64,000 nt of DNA from Sedimenticola_A sp040506895 (GCA_040506895.1 JBEVVY010000001.1:310001-374000); one strand, 5' to 3'; shown: positions 44,898-53,825, counted from the first letter of the stretch. The notes: a model not told the origin generated them from the sequence alone. Made by a program: numbers and translations.

Positions 44898-46523
44898 ATG
44901 CGCCCAATACAGGAAATTGCAGAATCCCTTGATCTGAAAAGCGATGATCTCTTCGTCTATGGCGAGCAGATGGCAAAGCTCAGAAGGGAGGCACTCCCGG
45001 GCAGCAGTGGGGAGAACGGCGGTAAGATCGTCCTCGTATCCGCCATTAACCCCACCCGCGCAGGCGAGGGCAAGACCACCGTCTCGATTGGGCTCGCCCA
45101 GGGGTTGAAGCGCATCGGCAGGCGCACCTGCCTGGCGCTGCGGGAACCCTCGCTCGGGCCTATCTTCGGTATGAAAGGCGGGGGCACCGGTGGCGGCCAC
45201 TGCCAGCTCGAACCCTCCACCCGCATCAATATGCACTTCACCGGCGATATCCATGCCGTGGGAGCAGCCCACAACCTGCTGGCGGCACTGCTGGACAACG
45301 CGGTGCATTTCCGCAGCGGCCTGGACCTTGAGCACCGACAGGTGTTCTGGCGCCGGGTACTGGATATCAACGACCGCGCCCTGCGACAGGTGGTGATCGG
45401 CCTGGGTGGCCGGACCAACGGGGTACCCCGGGAGGCGAGCTTCGATATTACCGCCGCCTCCGAGGTGATGGCGATCCTCTGCCTGGCGGATGACATGGCC
45501 GATCTGAAGCAGAGGCTGGGACGAATCCTGGTGGGATTCGATCGCGAAGGTGACCCCGTGACAGCGGACAAGCTTCAGGCCACGGGCGCCATGGCAGCAC
45601 TGCTGCAGGATGCTGTACTGCCCAACCTGGTGCAGTCCACCGAGGGGGTGCCCGCGCTGGTCCACGGCGGGCCGTTCGGCAATATCGCCCATGGATGCAA
45701 CAGCGTGATCGCCACCCGCACGGCGGCTGCCCTGGCCGACTACGTGGTGACAGAGGCGGGCTTCGGTTTCGACCTGGGCGCAGAGAAGTTCTTCGATATC
45801 AAGTGTCGCAGTTCAGGACTCTGGCCGAGTGCGGTGGTGCTGGTGGTCACCGTGCGGGCGCTGCGGATACATGGCTGCGCAGGCGGGGATTCGAGTGGCG
45901 GAATGGATGAGCTCGAGCGTGGCATGCAGCACCTGGATCACCACGTGAAGAGCGTGCGCGCCTTCGGCTTCGAGCCGGTGATCGCCATCAACTGCTTCGA
46001 GAGTGACAGCGAGGAGGAACTGGCTGCTGTAGAGTGCAGCTGTGCCCAGCGCGGTCTAAGGGCTGCCAGAATCAGCGCCTACACCGAGGGTGGGGCGGGG
46101 GCTGAGCAGCTTGCCCGGGCTGTTGTGGAAGCAGCGGACAGCCCACGGCCCGAAGCGCGTTACCTGTACGATCTCGACCAGTCACCTGAAGAGAAGATCA
46201 GCGCGGTGGCCAGGACCATCTACGGGGCGGGCAGTGTGAGTTTCAGCCGCCAGGCCCGCAAGGAGCTCGACAGGTTGCGCTGCCTCGGCTATGACAAGCT
46301 GCCGATCTGCATCGCCAAGACCCACCTCTCGCTCAGTACCGATCCGGAAGGGTTCTGCCAGCCGGAGGGGTTTGAGTTGCCGGTTGAGTCGGTACGTGTC
46401 GCTGCCGGGGCAGGTTACCTGCTGGCCCTGACGGGAGATATCGTCACCATGCCGGGTCTGCCCAGGGAACCGGCGGCACAGGGTATAGATATCGACGACG
46501 ATGGTGTGATCACAGGTATCTGA
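44898..46523 (+). CDS. fhs: Formate--tetrahydrofolate ligase
   Basis: This 541-residue ATP-dependent enzyme makes 10-formyl-THF from formate and THF, feeding one-carbon metabolism. The P-loop motif TRAGEGKTTVSIGLAQGL, the glycine-rich MKGGGTGGGHCQ and the ending AAGAGYLLALTGDIVTMPGLP are diagnostic. The length is slightly below the usual 555-560. GAGG lies six bases before the ATG. It is followed closely by the tRNA methyltransferase gene (eight-base gap), which probably shares its transcript. Confidence 0.95.
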   Translation: MRPIQEIAESLDLKSDDLFVYGEQMAKLRREALPGSSGENGGKIVLVSAINPTRAGEGKTTVSIGLAQGLKRIGRRTCLALREPSLGPIFGMKGGGTGGGHCQLEPSTRINMHFTGDIHAVGAAHNLLAALLDNAVHFRSGLDLEHRQVFWRRVLDINDRALRQVVIGLGGRTNGVPREASFDITAASEVMAILCLADDMADLKQRLGRILVGFDREGDPVTADKLQATGAMAALLQDAVLPNLVQSTEGVPALVHGGPFGNIAHGCNSVIATRTAAALADYVVTEAGFGFDLGAEKFFDIKCRSSGLWPSAVVLVVTVRALRIHGCAGGDSSGGMDELERGMQHLDHHVKSVRAFGFEPVIAINCFESDSEEELAAVECSCAQRGLRAARISAYTEGGAGAEQLARAVVEAADSPRPEARYLYDLDQSPEEKISAVARTIYGAGSVSFSRQARKELDRLRCLGYDKLPICIAKTHLSLSTDPEGFCQPEGFELPVESVRVAAGAGYLLALTGDIVTMPGLPREPAAQGIDIDDDGVITGI

Positions 46524-46531
46524 GCAGGGTC

Positions 46532-47251
46532 GTGTCAATCTTCAGATTTCAACAGTTTTCAGTGCTCCAGGAGCGCTCCGGGATGAGGGTATGCACCGAT
46601 GCGACCCTGTTTGGCGCCATGGCGCCGATTGAGGGGGGTGAGCGGGTGCTCGATATCGGCGCAGGTACCGGACTGCTTGCCCTGATGGTCGCGCAACTGG
46701 GTGCCGCCAGGGTGACGGCGGTTGAATTGACCGAAGAGGCGTGCTCGGAGGCCAGCTTCAACTTTTCGCAAAGTCCCTGGAGCGGAAAGCTCGAGGCAGT
46801 GCACCAGGATATACGGGCGTTTGCCCGGCACTGCCACGAGCGATACGACCTGGTCATTAGTAACCCTCCCTTCTTCGACAGTCACAGCAAGTCAGCGGAA
46901 GCGGGCCGCAATGTCGCCCGGCATACCGATCAGCTGCCCTACGGAGAGTTGATCGTCGCGGTCGAACGGCTGCTGGGTGATGACGGTATCTTCTACCTGC
47001 TGATCCCCAGTCATGCGGTGGAACGGTTTGCTGAACTGGCGGCCGTAGAGGGGCTGCACCTGCGCAGGCGGATCGATTACCGGGGCTATCCGCACAACCG
47101 GCCCAAGGTGTCGGCGCTGATCTTCAGCCGGCGGCCGGGGGGATACGAGAGTGAAATCCTGACCATTTACAGTGAAGGGCGTGAATACTCCGGCGAGAGT
47201 GCCCGCTACCTGTCACCTTTTCTCCTGCGTTTTGCCGGCAAGGATCAGTAG
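46532..47251 (+). CDS. trmN: tRNA1(Val) adenine-37 N6-methyltransferase
   Basis: This 239-residue SAM-dependent methyltransferase of the TrmN6 (YfiC) family modifies A37 of tRNA-Val. It has the N-terminal signature FRFQQFSVLQERSGMRVCTD, SAM motif VLDIGAGTGLLALM and catalytic motif DLVISNPPFF. The start is GTG at 46532. The C-terminal part contains RPKVSALIFSR, typical of the family. It follows fhs with an eight-base gap. Confidence 0.92.
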   Translation: MSIFRFQQFSVLQERSGMRVCTDATLFGAMAPIEGGERVLDIGAGTGLLALMVAQLGAARVTAVELTEEACSEASFNFSQSPWSGKLEAVHQDIRAFARHCHERYDLVISNPPFFDSHSKSAEAGRNVARHTDQLPYGELIVAVERLLGDDGIFYLLIPSHAVERFAELAAVEGLHLRRRIDYRGYPHNRPKVSALIFSRRPGGYESEILTIYSEGREYSGESARYLSPFLLRFAGKDQ

Positions 47252-47375
47252 CCCGGGCCTGTCGTCAATGCTACCTTCTGGCAAGGCTATACTTATTAGC
47301 AGGTCTGTCAGAGGATAGCGTGGCGCAGAAGGAGTTGCTGAATGGTCAGGTCAGGTTTATAGCAAGGGATGGACA

Positions 47376-48146
47376 ATGAAAAACGGTATCAGTGCGATCA
47401 TCCTTTCGATCCTCATGGTCGTCCTTGGAGCGCTTCCTCCCGCAACGGCCCATGAAGCCGGGCATAGCGCCCTGGTCATCGTGATAGACAGCGCCGACTT
47501 CTATCCCTACTACTACCGGGAAAACGGGAAACTGGTGGGACCGATGCCGGAGGTGACCCGGGCGGTGCTTTTGCAGATGGGTTACTCGGCCGCATTTCTC
47601 GAGGTGCCCTGGGCGAGGGCGGTGGACCTGGTCAAGCGCAGCCAGGTCGATGCCATTACCGGTATCTTCTATCGAAAGGAGCGGGAAGCCTTTCTCAACT
47701 ATCCGGATCAATTTCCAGCCCAGTCGCAGATCGGCATCATCGTACCGGCAGAATCGGAGTTTGAATTCGACGGTACCCTGTCACAGCTGAAGGGGCAGGA
47801 CATCGGCGCCGTACTCGGTTGGACCTATGGCCTGTTCAGGGAACCGATCGAAGTCCGCCGAATCGATTTCGAGGACGAAAAGCTCCTGGTGCGGAACATC
47901 GCCATGGGCCGTATCGGCATGGGGATTGGCAATCCAACCTCCCTCGCCAGGTATGCAGAAGAGCAGGGGCTTGTGAAACAGATCCGCCTGGTCGAGCCAC
48001 CCATCGAGAGCACGCCACTCTACACCGCATTTTCCAAAAAGCCCGGTCACGACGACCTGGCCGGACGGTTTTCATCCGCGCTCAAGAAGTTCAAGGAGAC
48101 GCCCCGGTTTCAGCAGATCATGCAGCGTCACGGACTGGGGAAATGA
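47376..48146 (+). CDS. Periplasmic SBP_bac_3-like binding protein
   Basis: This 256-residue secreted protein has a signal peptide (about 1-26) and an extracellular solute-binding domain of family 3. Core phrases are DFYPYYYRENGKLVGPMPEV, AVDLVKRSQVDAITGIFYRK and DIGAVLGWTYG. No transporter genes are adjacent. The next gene, 33 bases downstream, is a membrane histidine kinase with a small periplasmic domain, so this protein probably presents a ligand to that kinase. The ligand is unknown. Confidence 0.87.
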   Translation: MKNGISAIILSILMVVLGALPPATAHEAGHSALVIVIDSADFYPYYYRENGKLVGPMPEVTRAVLLQMGYSAAFLEVPWARAVDLVKRSQVDAITGIFYRKEREAFLNYPDQFPAQSQIGIIVPAESEFEFDGTLSQLKGQDIGAVLGWTYGLFREPIEVRRIDFEDEKLLVRNIAMGRIGMGIGNPTSLARYAEEQGLVKQIRLVEPPIESTPLYTAFSKKPGHDDLAGRFSSALKKFKETPRFQQIMQRHGLGK

Positions 48147-48179
48147 CGGTCTGCCTTGGGACAGAGGAGGAGGGATAAG

Positions 48180-50006
48180 GTGCTGGAGCGGTTCGCCACC
48201 CTGAGGAGCAAATTCCTTTTCATTCTCCTGATACCGGTGATTTTCGCCACCGTGGTGGTGACCGGTGTGTTCGGGTACCAGGCTTACATGGATCTGAAGA
48301 GTGATGTATTGCTGAAGAAAGAGGATATCAGTTTCCTCAACGCCGAATTGCTCAGAACGCCCTTGTGGAATCTGGATGAAGAGCATGTGAGAAGGATCGC
48401 AGCCTCGATTATTACCGATGAGGATGTCGCCAGTGTGGTGGTACGCAATGATCAGGGAGCCGTAATCGTTGAGCTTGGCGAGCCTTCAAAAGATTTTGTG
48501 GTGCGACGTGAGATCATAGAGGAAGGACTGAGACAGACCTACAAGCTGGGTGAGCTGGAGCTTACGTTCCAGATGCAGAGAATTCACACTGCCATTACCC
48601 GGCAGGTGGTGCAGAATTCGCTGCTGTTGTTGGCACTGGTGATGGTTATCCTGGTCGGTGCGTTACTGGCCAACCGGTGGGTCGTGGACCGCCCGCTTTC
48701 CCGCTTGCTGGGCACCATCAGGCTCACGAGGGAGACCGGGGAGCGAACGCCTGTGGCGTGGCAGTCCGGGGATGAGATCGGCCAGGTGATCGCCGCCTAC
48801 AATGCGATGCAGGAGAAACTTGGGGAAGAGGAGAACAGGCTGAGAGAGAGCGAAGCGAGCCTGGCAGAGGCGCAACGCATTGCCCACGTCGGCAGCTGGA
48901 GCCTGGACCTGTCGACGAACGACCTCGAATGGTCGGACGAGGTCTACCGGATCTTCGAGATTGACAAGGGGAGGTTCCCTGCAACCTACGAGGCGTTTCT
49001 CGAGTGTATCCATCCCGATGACCGGGAGATGGTAGAACGTAGCTACCGTGACGCTGTGGAGAACCGTGGGGATTACGATATCGAACACCGGCTGCTGATG
49101 GCGGACGGCCGGGTCAAGCATGTGAATGAGCGCTGCCAGACGTTCTACGAGGATGGCCGCGCGGTGCGCTCGGTGGGGACGGTGCAGGATATCACCGAGA
49201 AAAAACGCCTGCAGGGGTTATTGCTCCAGACCGAGAAGATGATGTCGGTAGGCGGCCTGGCGGCGGGCATGGCCCATGAGCTGAACAATCCCCTCGGGGG
49301 CATACTGCACGGGATACAGAACATCGAACGACGGCTCTCGCCGGACCTGCCCAAGAACCGGGAGATCGCCGAGGCCATGGGGCTCGAGCTGGCCGCGGTG
49401 TGGCAATATCTCGAGCAGCGTGAGATCGGTCATTTCCTGCAGGGGATCACCGAGTCAGGAGAGCGGGCAGCGGTGATCGTGCAGAATATGCTCCAGTTCT
49501 CGCGCAAGCCCGAGGTGGTACTGCAACCGGAGAATCTGGCCCTGCTTGTGGATGCCACCCTGGAGTTGACCGCCGTCGATTACGATCTGCAGAAAAAGTA
49601 CGACTTCCGCGATATCGAAATCGTGCGTGACTACGACAGCACGGTTGGCCCGGTGCCCTGTATAAAGTCGGAACTTCAACAGGTGCTTCTCAATCTCTTC
49701 AGAAATGCCGCCCAGGCATTTCAGGCCATGGATGAGCCTGGCAGGTCACCGCGGATCACCGTGCGCATAAGACAGGAGCACGAGCTGGCCTGTATCGAGG
49801 TGGAAGACAACGGCCCAGGCATGGGAGAGGATGTGCTGGGACGGATATTCGAACCCTTTTTCACCACCCGCGAAATCGGGGAGGGGACCGGGCTTGGCCT
49901 CTCCGTCTCCTATTTCATCGTCACCCAGGAGCATAAGGGAGAGTTGCGGGTCGAGTCGGAACCCGGTGAGGGAACCCGTTTCATGGTCTGTCTGCCCATG
50001 GAGTGA
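48180..50006 (+). CDS. HAMP-PAS sensor histidine kinase
   Basis: This 608-residue kinase has two helices (about 12-35 and 145-165) flanking a periplasmic sensor. It then has HAMP (about 165-220), PAS (about 235-350), HisKA with His366 in GMAHELNNPLGGIL, and HATPase_c (about 470-605, with EVEDNGPGMGEDVL and GTGLGLSVSYF). The start is GTG 48180, preferred because GGAGGAGGG lies just upstream; a TTG eight codons earlier is in frame. No response regulator is adjacent. It pairs with the upstream binding protein. Confidence 0.92.
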   Translation: MLERFATLRSKFLFILLIPVIFATVVVTGVFGYQAYMDLKSDVLLKKEDISFLNAELLRTPLWNLDEEHVRRIAASIITDEDVASVVVRNDQGAVIVELGEPSKDFVVRREIIEEGLRQTYKLGELELTFQMQRIHTAITRQVVQNSLLLLALVMVILVGALLANRWVVDRPLSRLLGTIRLTRETGERTPVAWQSGDEIGQVIAAYNAMQEKLGEEENRLRESEASLAEAQRIAHVGSWSLDLSTNDLEWSDEVYRIFEIDKGRFPATYEAFLECIHPDDREMVERSYRDAVENRGDYDIEHRLLMADGRVKHVNERCQTFYEDGRAVRSVGTVQDITEKKRLQGLLLQTEKMMSVGGLAAGMAHELNNPLGGILHGIQNIERRLSPDLPKNREIAEAMGLELAAVWQYLEQREIGHFLQGITESGERAAVIVQNMLQFSRKPEVVLQPENLALLVDATLELTAVDYDLQKKYDFRDIEIVRDYDSTVGPVPCIKSELQQVLLNLFRNAAQAFQAMDEPGRSPRITVRIRQEHELACIEVEDNGPGMGEDVLGRIFEPFFTTREIGEGTGLGLSVSYFIVTQEHKGELRVESEPGEGTRFMVCLPME

Positions 50007-50042
50007 GATTTTGGGGCAGGATGCAACGCGTCTCGGTAATTC

Positions 50043-50702
50043 TCAAAGGGTTCTCTGCAGAAATGCCACCAATGCAGCCCAGGCCTGCTTATCCGCCTCG
50101 GCATCGTAACGGGGACTGGTGGGATTGGTGAACCCGTGGGCGGCATCGAAACTGACTGCCTCTGCCTGTTTCCCGGCCGTCTTCATCGCCGCCTCGAAAT
50201 TCTCCCGCTTCTCCGGCATGGTGCGCTCCTGCTCGGCATAGATCGCCAGTACCGGACCCTGCAGGGTCGACAGCTTGCCGACATCGGTCTCCATGCGGCA
50301 GTAGGCGACGGCAGTTGCACTTATCTTCCCTGGCGCCAGCAGGCTCGCCTGCATCGACTGCTTGCCGCCGAACGAACAGCCATAGGTGGCCAGTTTTCTG
50401 CCGGGGCGGTCCAGCCACTCGAGGGCGGCCATCAGCTTGGCGTCTGCAAGCGCCTGGTCGATCTCCCGCATCCAGGTCGAGGCGACCTCCGGATCATCGG
50501 TGACCCGCGTGTCATAGAGATCCACCACGATCGCCTGGCAGCCGACCTCATCGGCCAGCCTGTTGGCCCAGTCGATATTGTGTGGCATCACCCCCCACCA
50601 TTCATGCAGGATCATCACGCCCCTCGGTGCGTCCTCCGGTCCCGCCGTGTAGATGTCGAAGGGGATTCCGTCCGTGGTTCTGATCTCGATGGCCTGTCCC
50701 AT
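50043..50702 (-). CDS. Dienelactone hydrolase family protein
   Basis: This 219-residue alpha/beta hydrolase of the dienelactone hydrolase family has the oxyanion region MILHEWWGVMPHN, a nucleophile elbow YGCSFGGKQ and catalytic His in DAAHGFTNP. The elbow reads Gly-Cys-Ser-Phe-Gly, so Ser rather than the usual Cys is at the nucleophile position. The substrate is unknown; such proteins are often uncharacterised esterases. It is convergent with the kinase gene and runs in the same direction as the DUF523/DUF1722 gene upstream of it. Confidence 0.9.
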   Translation of the reverse strand: MGQAIEIRTTDGIPFDIYTAGPEDAPRGVMILHEWWGVMPHNIDWANRLADEVGCQAIVVDLYDTRVTDDPEVASTWMREIDQALADAKLMAALEWLDRPGRKLATYGCSFGGKQSMQASLLAPGKISATAVAYCRMETDVGKLSTLQGPVLAIYAEQERTMPEKRENFEAAMKTAGKQAEAVSFDAAHGFTNPTSPRYDAEADKQAWAALVAFLQRTL

Positions 50703-50775
50703 GTTCTTTCCTGTCGGTTGGCTTTTTTAAGAATGATAGTCGACATTCCCGGTCCTGAAGTGACCCACAGGCGCT

Positions 50776-51729
50776 TCACAAGGCGTTTCGCAGACCGAGT
50801 GCCTCCGGGTGGGGCTGGAGGTAGGCCTGCTGTGCCATGTAGGGATCGGGATGGCGCCTGAAGTAGTGCTTCAGCAGGGTGATCGGCACCACCAGGGGGA
50901 TCTCCTCCCGCCGGTAGCGTTCGATACAGGCTGCCAGCTCGGCCTTGTCGGCTGAGTCGATATTCCGTTTCAGGTAACCCATGATGTGCTGCAGCACATT
51001 GACGTGGCGTTTTCGGTTGCTCCTGTGGCTGAGGGTGGACATCACTTCACTGAAATAGACAGGGGCGATCTCCATGGCCCGGTTGCCGGAGAGATCGGAC
51101 AGCTGTTTTCCAAGACGCCGGTAGGCCGCCTGGGAGTGGGCCATGATCAGGTACTTGTGACGGCTGTGAAAATCGATCAGCCGGGCTGCGGTCACTCCCG
51201 GTGCCATCAGTTGCTGCCAGTGAAAATGGACATAGACCCTGTTGATGAAGTTCTCCCGCAACACCGGGTCGTTGAGCCGTCCTTCCTCTTCGACCGGGAG
51301 GTCGGGGTGGCGCTCCATGAGAATGCGGGCGAAGATACCCGAGCCCTTCCTCACGGCGCTTCCTCCTACCGGTTGTGGATAGACTTTCACCCGGGCCATG
51401 CCACAGCTTGGAGAGTCCTTTTTGAGGATAAAACCGTTCAGCTCCCCGTAGCCGTCAACCTGGCTGTTGGCAAATTGCTCCAGCCTGGCGGTGACATCCA
51501 TGCCGGTGTCCCTGACCCCCAGTGCCTTGGGGCGGGCAGGGTCTCCCACCAGGCGGATGGTGGGGCGGGGTACACCCAGGCCGATGGCTGTCTCCGGGCA
51601 GACCCTGGTGAATGCCATGTGTTCAGTCAGTGGTCCGGTGAGGAATTGATCCCGCTTGTGACCGCCGTCATACCTCACCTTCTCACCAAGAAGGCAGGCG
51701 CTGACACCAACCAGGGGGTTTTCTCGCAT
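50776..51729 (-). CDS. DUF523-DUF1722 fusion protein (TudS/YbgA-like)
   Basis: This 317-residue two-domain protein joins DUF523 (about 1-150), related to the Fe-S thiouracil desulfidase TudS, to DUF1722 (about 190-310), as in YbgA. Candidate [4Fe-4S] ligands are the Cys residues in SACLLG, RVCPET and SPSCG. DUF1722 carries HSRHKYLIMAHSQ. The start is ATG 51729 with GGGAGAG upstream; the reading frame upstream of that overlaps the nadE promoter region and looks non-coding. The biological role is uncertain; a function in thiolated base or sulfur metabolism is inferred from TudS. Confidence 0.88.
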   Translation of the reverse strand: MRENPLVGVSACLLGEKVRYDGGHKRDQFLTGPLTEHMAFTRVCPETAIGLGVPRPTIRLVGDPARPKALGVRDTGMDVTARLEQFANSQVDGYGELNGFILKKDSPSCGMARVKVYPQPVGGSAVRKGSGIFARILMERHPDLPVEEEGRLNDPVLRENFINRVYVHFHWQQLMAPGVTAARLIDFHSRHKYLIMAHSQAAYRRLGKQLSDLSGNRAMEIAPVYFSEVMSTLSHRSNRKRHVNVLQHIMGYLKRNIDSADKAELAACIERYRREEIPLVVPITLLKHYFRRHPDPYMAQQAYLQPHPEALGLRNAL

Positions 51730-51902
51730 GGGGCTCTCCCGGACCAGGTTTGAACCGTTGTCTCTACTGGATGCAACAGGGCTATTATGGTGTGATATAG
51801 CTTGAGTTTGCCAGGCCGATTTCAACGACATTTCTGATGGAATCAATGTCCGGTCGGTTATCTTTTCCACGAAAGAAGAGCAGGATCAGGGGAGTATCTT
51901 TG

Positions 51903-52688
51903 ATGCAGGTTGCCAGGGTTATCGAACATATCACGGGATGGTTGAGCGACTATATCGAAGCCTCGGGCATGAAGGGGTTCGTTATCGGGGTGTCCGGGGG
52001 CATCGATTCTGCAGTCACCTCGACCCTGGGTGCGAGAACCGGCAAACCATTGCTTTGTGTCGAGATGCCGATTCACCAGAGCATCAAGCAGGTGACCCGT
52101 GCCCAACGCCATATCGAGTTTCTGAAGAGCAACTACCCCAACGTGGACTCCATCGAGGTGCCCCTGACGCATACCTTCGACAGCATGGTGAAGGCACTGC
52201 CGGCGGTTCAGGAGGAGTGGCAGGATATGGCGCTGGTCAACACCCGTGCCCGCCTGCGCATGACCACCCTCTACTACTTCGCCGCCTTTCACGACTACCT
52301 GGTTCTGGGTACCGGAAACAAGGTGGAGGACTTCGGCATCGGTTTCTATACCAAGTACGGTGACGGTGGTGTGGACCTGAGTCCCATTGCAGACCTCAAC
52401 AAGAGCGAGGTCTATGCGCTGGGCGGTGAGTTGGGTGTCAACAGCGATATACTCGAGGCGCCGCCAACCGACGGTCTGTGGAACGATGATCGCACCGATG
52501 AAGACCAGATCGGGGCGAGTTATCCCGAGCTCGAGTGGGCGATGGATTACGCAGGTGACGGAAGCGGGCTGAACGAGCGGCAACAGGAGGTGCTGGCCAT
52601 CTACCGACGGCTCAACAAGGCGAACCAGCACAAGATGCAGCCCATTCCCGTATGCATGATTCCGGACGAGTTCCGATCCGGCGAGTGA
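51903..52688 (+). CDS. nadE: Ammonia-dependent NAD+ synthetase
   Basis: This 261-residue NAD synthase of the ammonia-using type converts deamido-NAD to NAD. The PP-loop motif is GVSGGIDSAV, followed by CVEMPIHQ; later conserved phrases are VLGTGNKVEDFGIGFYTKYGDGG, split here as VLGTGNKVEDFG and YTKYGDGG, and DLNKSEVYALGGELG. No glutaminase domain is present. The start is ATG 51903, with GGAG (51891-51894) eight bases upstream. It ends just before a bidirectional terminator. Confidence 0.94.
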   Translation: MQVARVIEHITGWLSDYIEASGMKGFVIGVSGGIDSAVTSTLGARTGKPLLCVEMPIHQSIKQVTRAQRHIEFLKSNYPNVDSIEVPLTHTFDSMVKALPAVQEEWQDMALVNTRARLRMTTLYYFAAFHDYLVLGTGNKVEDFGIGFYTKYGDGGVDLSPIADLNKSEVYALGGELGVNSDILEAPPTDGLWNDDRTDEDQIGASYPELEWAMDYAGDGSGLNERQQEVLAIYRRLNKANQHKMQPIPVCMIPDEFRSGE

Positions 52689-52707
52689 TCGTTTCCTGAA
52701 GGCACAT

Positions 52708-52746
52708 AAAAAACGCCTGCCAGGCTGAGCCCGGCAGGCGTTTTTT
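52708..52746. terminator. Bidirectional intrinsic terminator
   Basis: A stem of 14 pairs (52708-52721 with 52733-52746), made of AAAAAACGCCTGCC and its complement around an 11-base loop, lies between the convergent nadE and sulfur-globule genes. T-tracts are present in both directions. Confidence 0.92.
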
Positions 52747-52768
52747 GAGCGCTAAGCTAAACGTCAGC

Positions 52769-53317
52769 TTAGATGTTGCGCTGGGCGCGACGCTCTTCCA
52801 TGGTCTTCTGCATGGCAGCGCGACGCTCTTCCATCTCTTTCACCATCTCTGCACGGCGATCTTCCATCTGCTTGCGGATCTCGTCGTGGTTGGCGCCGAA
52901 AGCGGGCATTTCGGGCATTTCAGGCATTTCACGCTGGAAGGGAGCTGCGAAAGGAGCGGGCATGTTGCCACGGTCAGCGGTGAACTGCTCGGCGAACTTG
53001 CGCTGTGCTTCCATAGCGTCCTGCATGGCCTTGGCCTGCTGCTCAGCGAATGCCTTCTGCTGCTCTTCGTTCATGGCCAGGGGAGCACCGTAACCATAGG
53101 GGGCGTAACCGTAAGGGGCGTAGCCGTAGTAGGGGTTTCCGTAGCCGTAGCCGCGACCGTAGGCGGAGCTGCGACCGCTGAAGCTCATGTTGAAAGAGCC
53201 GGTGCCATCGCCCCAGCCGTCACCCAGGCCATTCCAGGGGCCGCCGCCCCACCAGGCGCTGGCAGTCATGGAAGCAGTAGCAAGTGCTGCAGCAGCAACA
53301 ATTTTGATCATTTTCAT
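52769..53317 (-). CDS. Sulfur globule family protein with Glu/Arg-rich C-terminal extension
   Basis: This 182-residue secreted protein has a signal peptide (about 1-21, ending TASA) followed by WWGGGPWNGLGDGWGDGTG, a Gly/Tyr-rich repeat segment with YGYAPYGYAPYGYG, and a highly charged helical tail (about 90-182) rich in Met, Glu and Arg. The first half matches the envelope proteins of sulfur globules in purple sulfur bacteria (SgpA/CV1 type). The charged tail with repeated MEERRA units is longer than in classical globule proteins and is predicted coiled coil. The start is ATG 53317. It lies downstream of a second globule gene, with a long hairpin between them. Confidence 0.85.
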   Translation of the reverse strand: MKMIKIVAAAALATASMTASAWWGGGPWNGLGDGWGDGTGSFNMSFSGRSSAYGRGYGYGNPYYGYAPYGYAPYGYGAPLAMNEEQQKAFAEQQAKAMQDAMEAQRKFAEQFTADRGNMPAPFAAPFQREMPEMPEMPAFGANHDEIRKQMEDRRAEMVKEMEERRAAMQKTMEERRAQRNI

Positions 53318-53340
53318 TTCCGTAATACCTTTTGCGTTTG

Positions 53341-53408
53341 GCAGAGTACTGCGGCTCTCGGATTTGGGTAGTCCTGGCGAAGGGGCTCCCAAATCCGAGA
53401 GTCTCTGC
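53341..53408 (-). promoter_or_regulatory. Long intergenic hairpin between the two sulfur-globule genes
   Basis: A perfect 14-pair stem (53355-53368 with 53388-53401) encloses a 19-base loop, and GCAGAG (53341-53346) can pair with CTCTGC (53403-53408) outside an internal loop. No T-tract follows in the direction of transcription. It could set transcript stability or partial read-through between the two genes. Confidence 0.65.
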
Positions 53409-53498
53409 TCTGAATTTTATGTCATAAAAAACTGGATTTGGTTTGTGGCACGTCCCTGTGCCCAGGCCACTCCCTGGCAGTCAAGAAGACGGAGTGTC

Positions 53499-53825
53499 TT
53501 ACTTGGCTTCTGCAGCAGGAGCAGCAGGTGCTACAGGAGCAACAGGGTAGCCGTAAGGTGCGCCGTAACCACCGTAGGGGTAGCCGTAACCACCGTAGGG
53601 GTAACCGTAACCACCGTAGGGGTAGCCGTAACCGTAGCCGCGACCGCGACCGTAAGCAGAGCTACGACCGCTGAAGTTCATGTTGAAGTCACCGGAGCCG
53701 TCGCCCCAGCCGTCACCGAGACCGTTCCAGGGACCACCGCCCCAAGGACCACCCCACCAGGCGGAAGCGGAAGCGGAAGCAGCGAGCATAGCGGCGATAG
53801 CAGCAGCCTTAGCAATTTTTTTCAT
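53499..53825 (-). CDS. Sulfur globule protein, Gly/Tyr-rich
   Basis: This 108-residue secreted protein has a signal peptide (about 1-22, ending SASA) followed by WWGGPWGGGPWNGLGDGWGDG, split here from SGDFNMNFSGRSSAYGRG, then three near-identical seven-residue GYGYPYG repeats and a Pro/Ala tail. This composition and the FNMNFSGR segment match structural proteins enclosing sulfur globules in Chromatiaceae and related sulfur oxidisers. GGAG lies eight bases before ATG 53825. It has a strong promoter and is followed by a second family member, so it is probably the abundant product of the pair. Confidence 0.87.
   Translation of the reverse strand: MKKIAKAAAIAAMLAASASASAWWGGPWGGGPWNGLGDGWGDGSGDFNMNFSGRSSAYGRGRGYGYGYPYGGYGYPYGGYGYPYGGYGAPYGYPVAPVAPAAPAAEAK
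53565..53627. repeat. Three 21-base tandem repeats inside the globule gene
   Basis: Units 53565-53585, 53586-53606 and 53607-53627 are identical except for one base in the middle unit (G versus A). Each encodes seven residues of the Gly-Tyr-Pro motif. Near-identity at DNA level suggests recent expansion or ongoing slippage. Confidence 0.85.

Noticed and set aside
53086..53116. Possible CRISPR-like or regulatory repeats in the globule gene
   Set aside because: The repeated bases simply encode the YGYAPYGYAPYG protein repeat and have no spacers.
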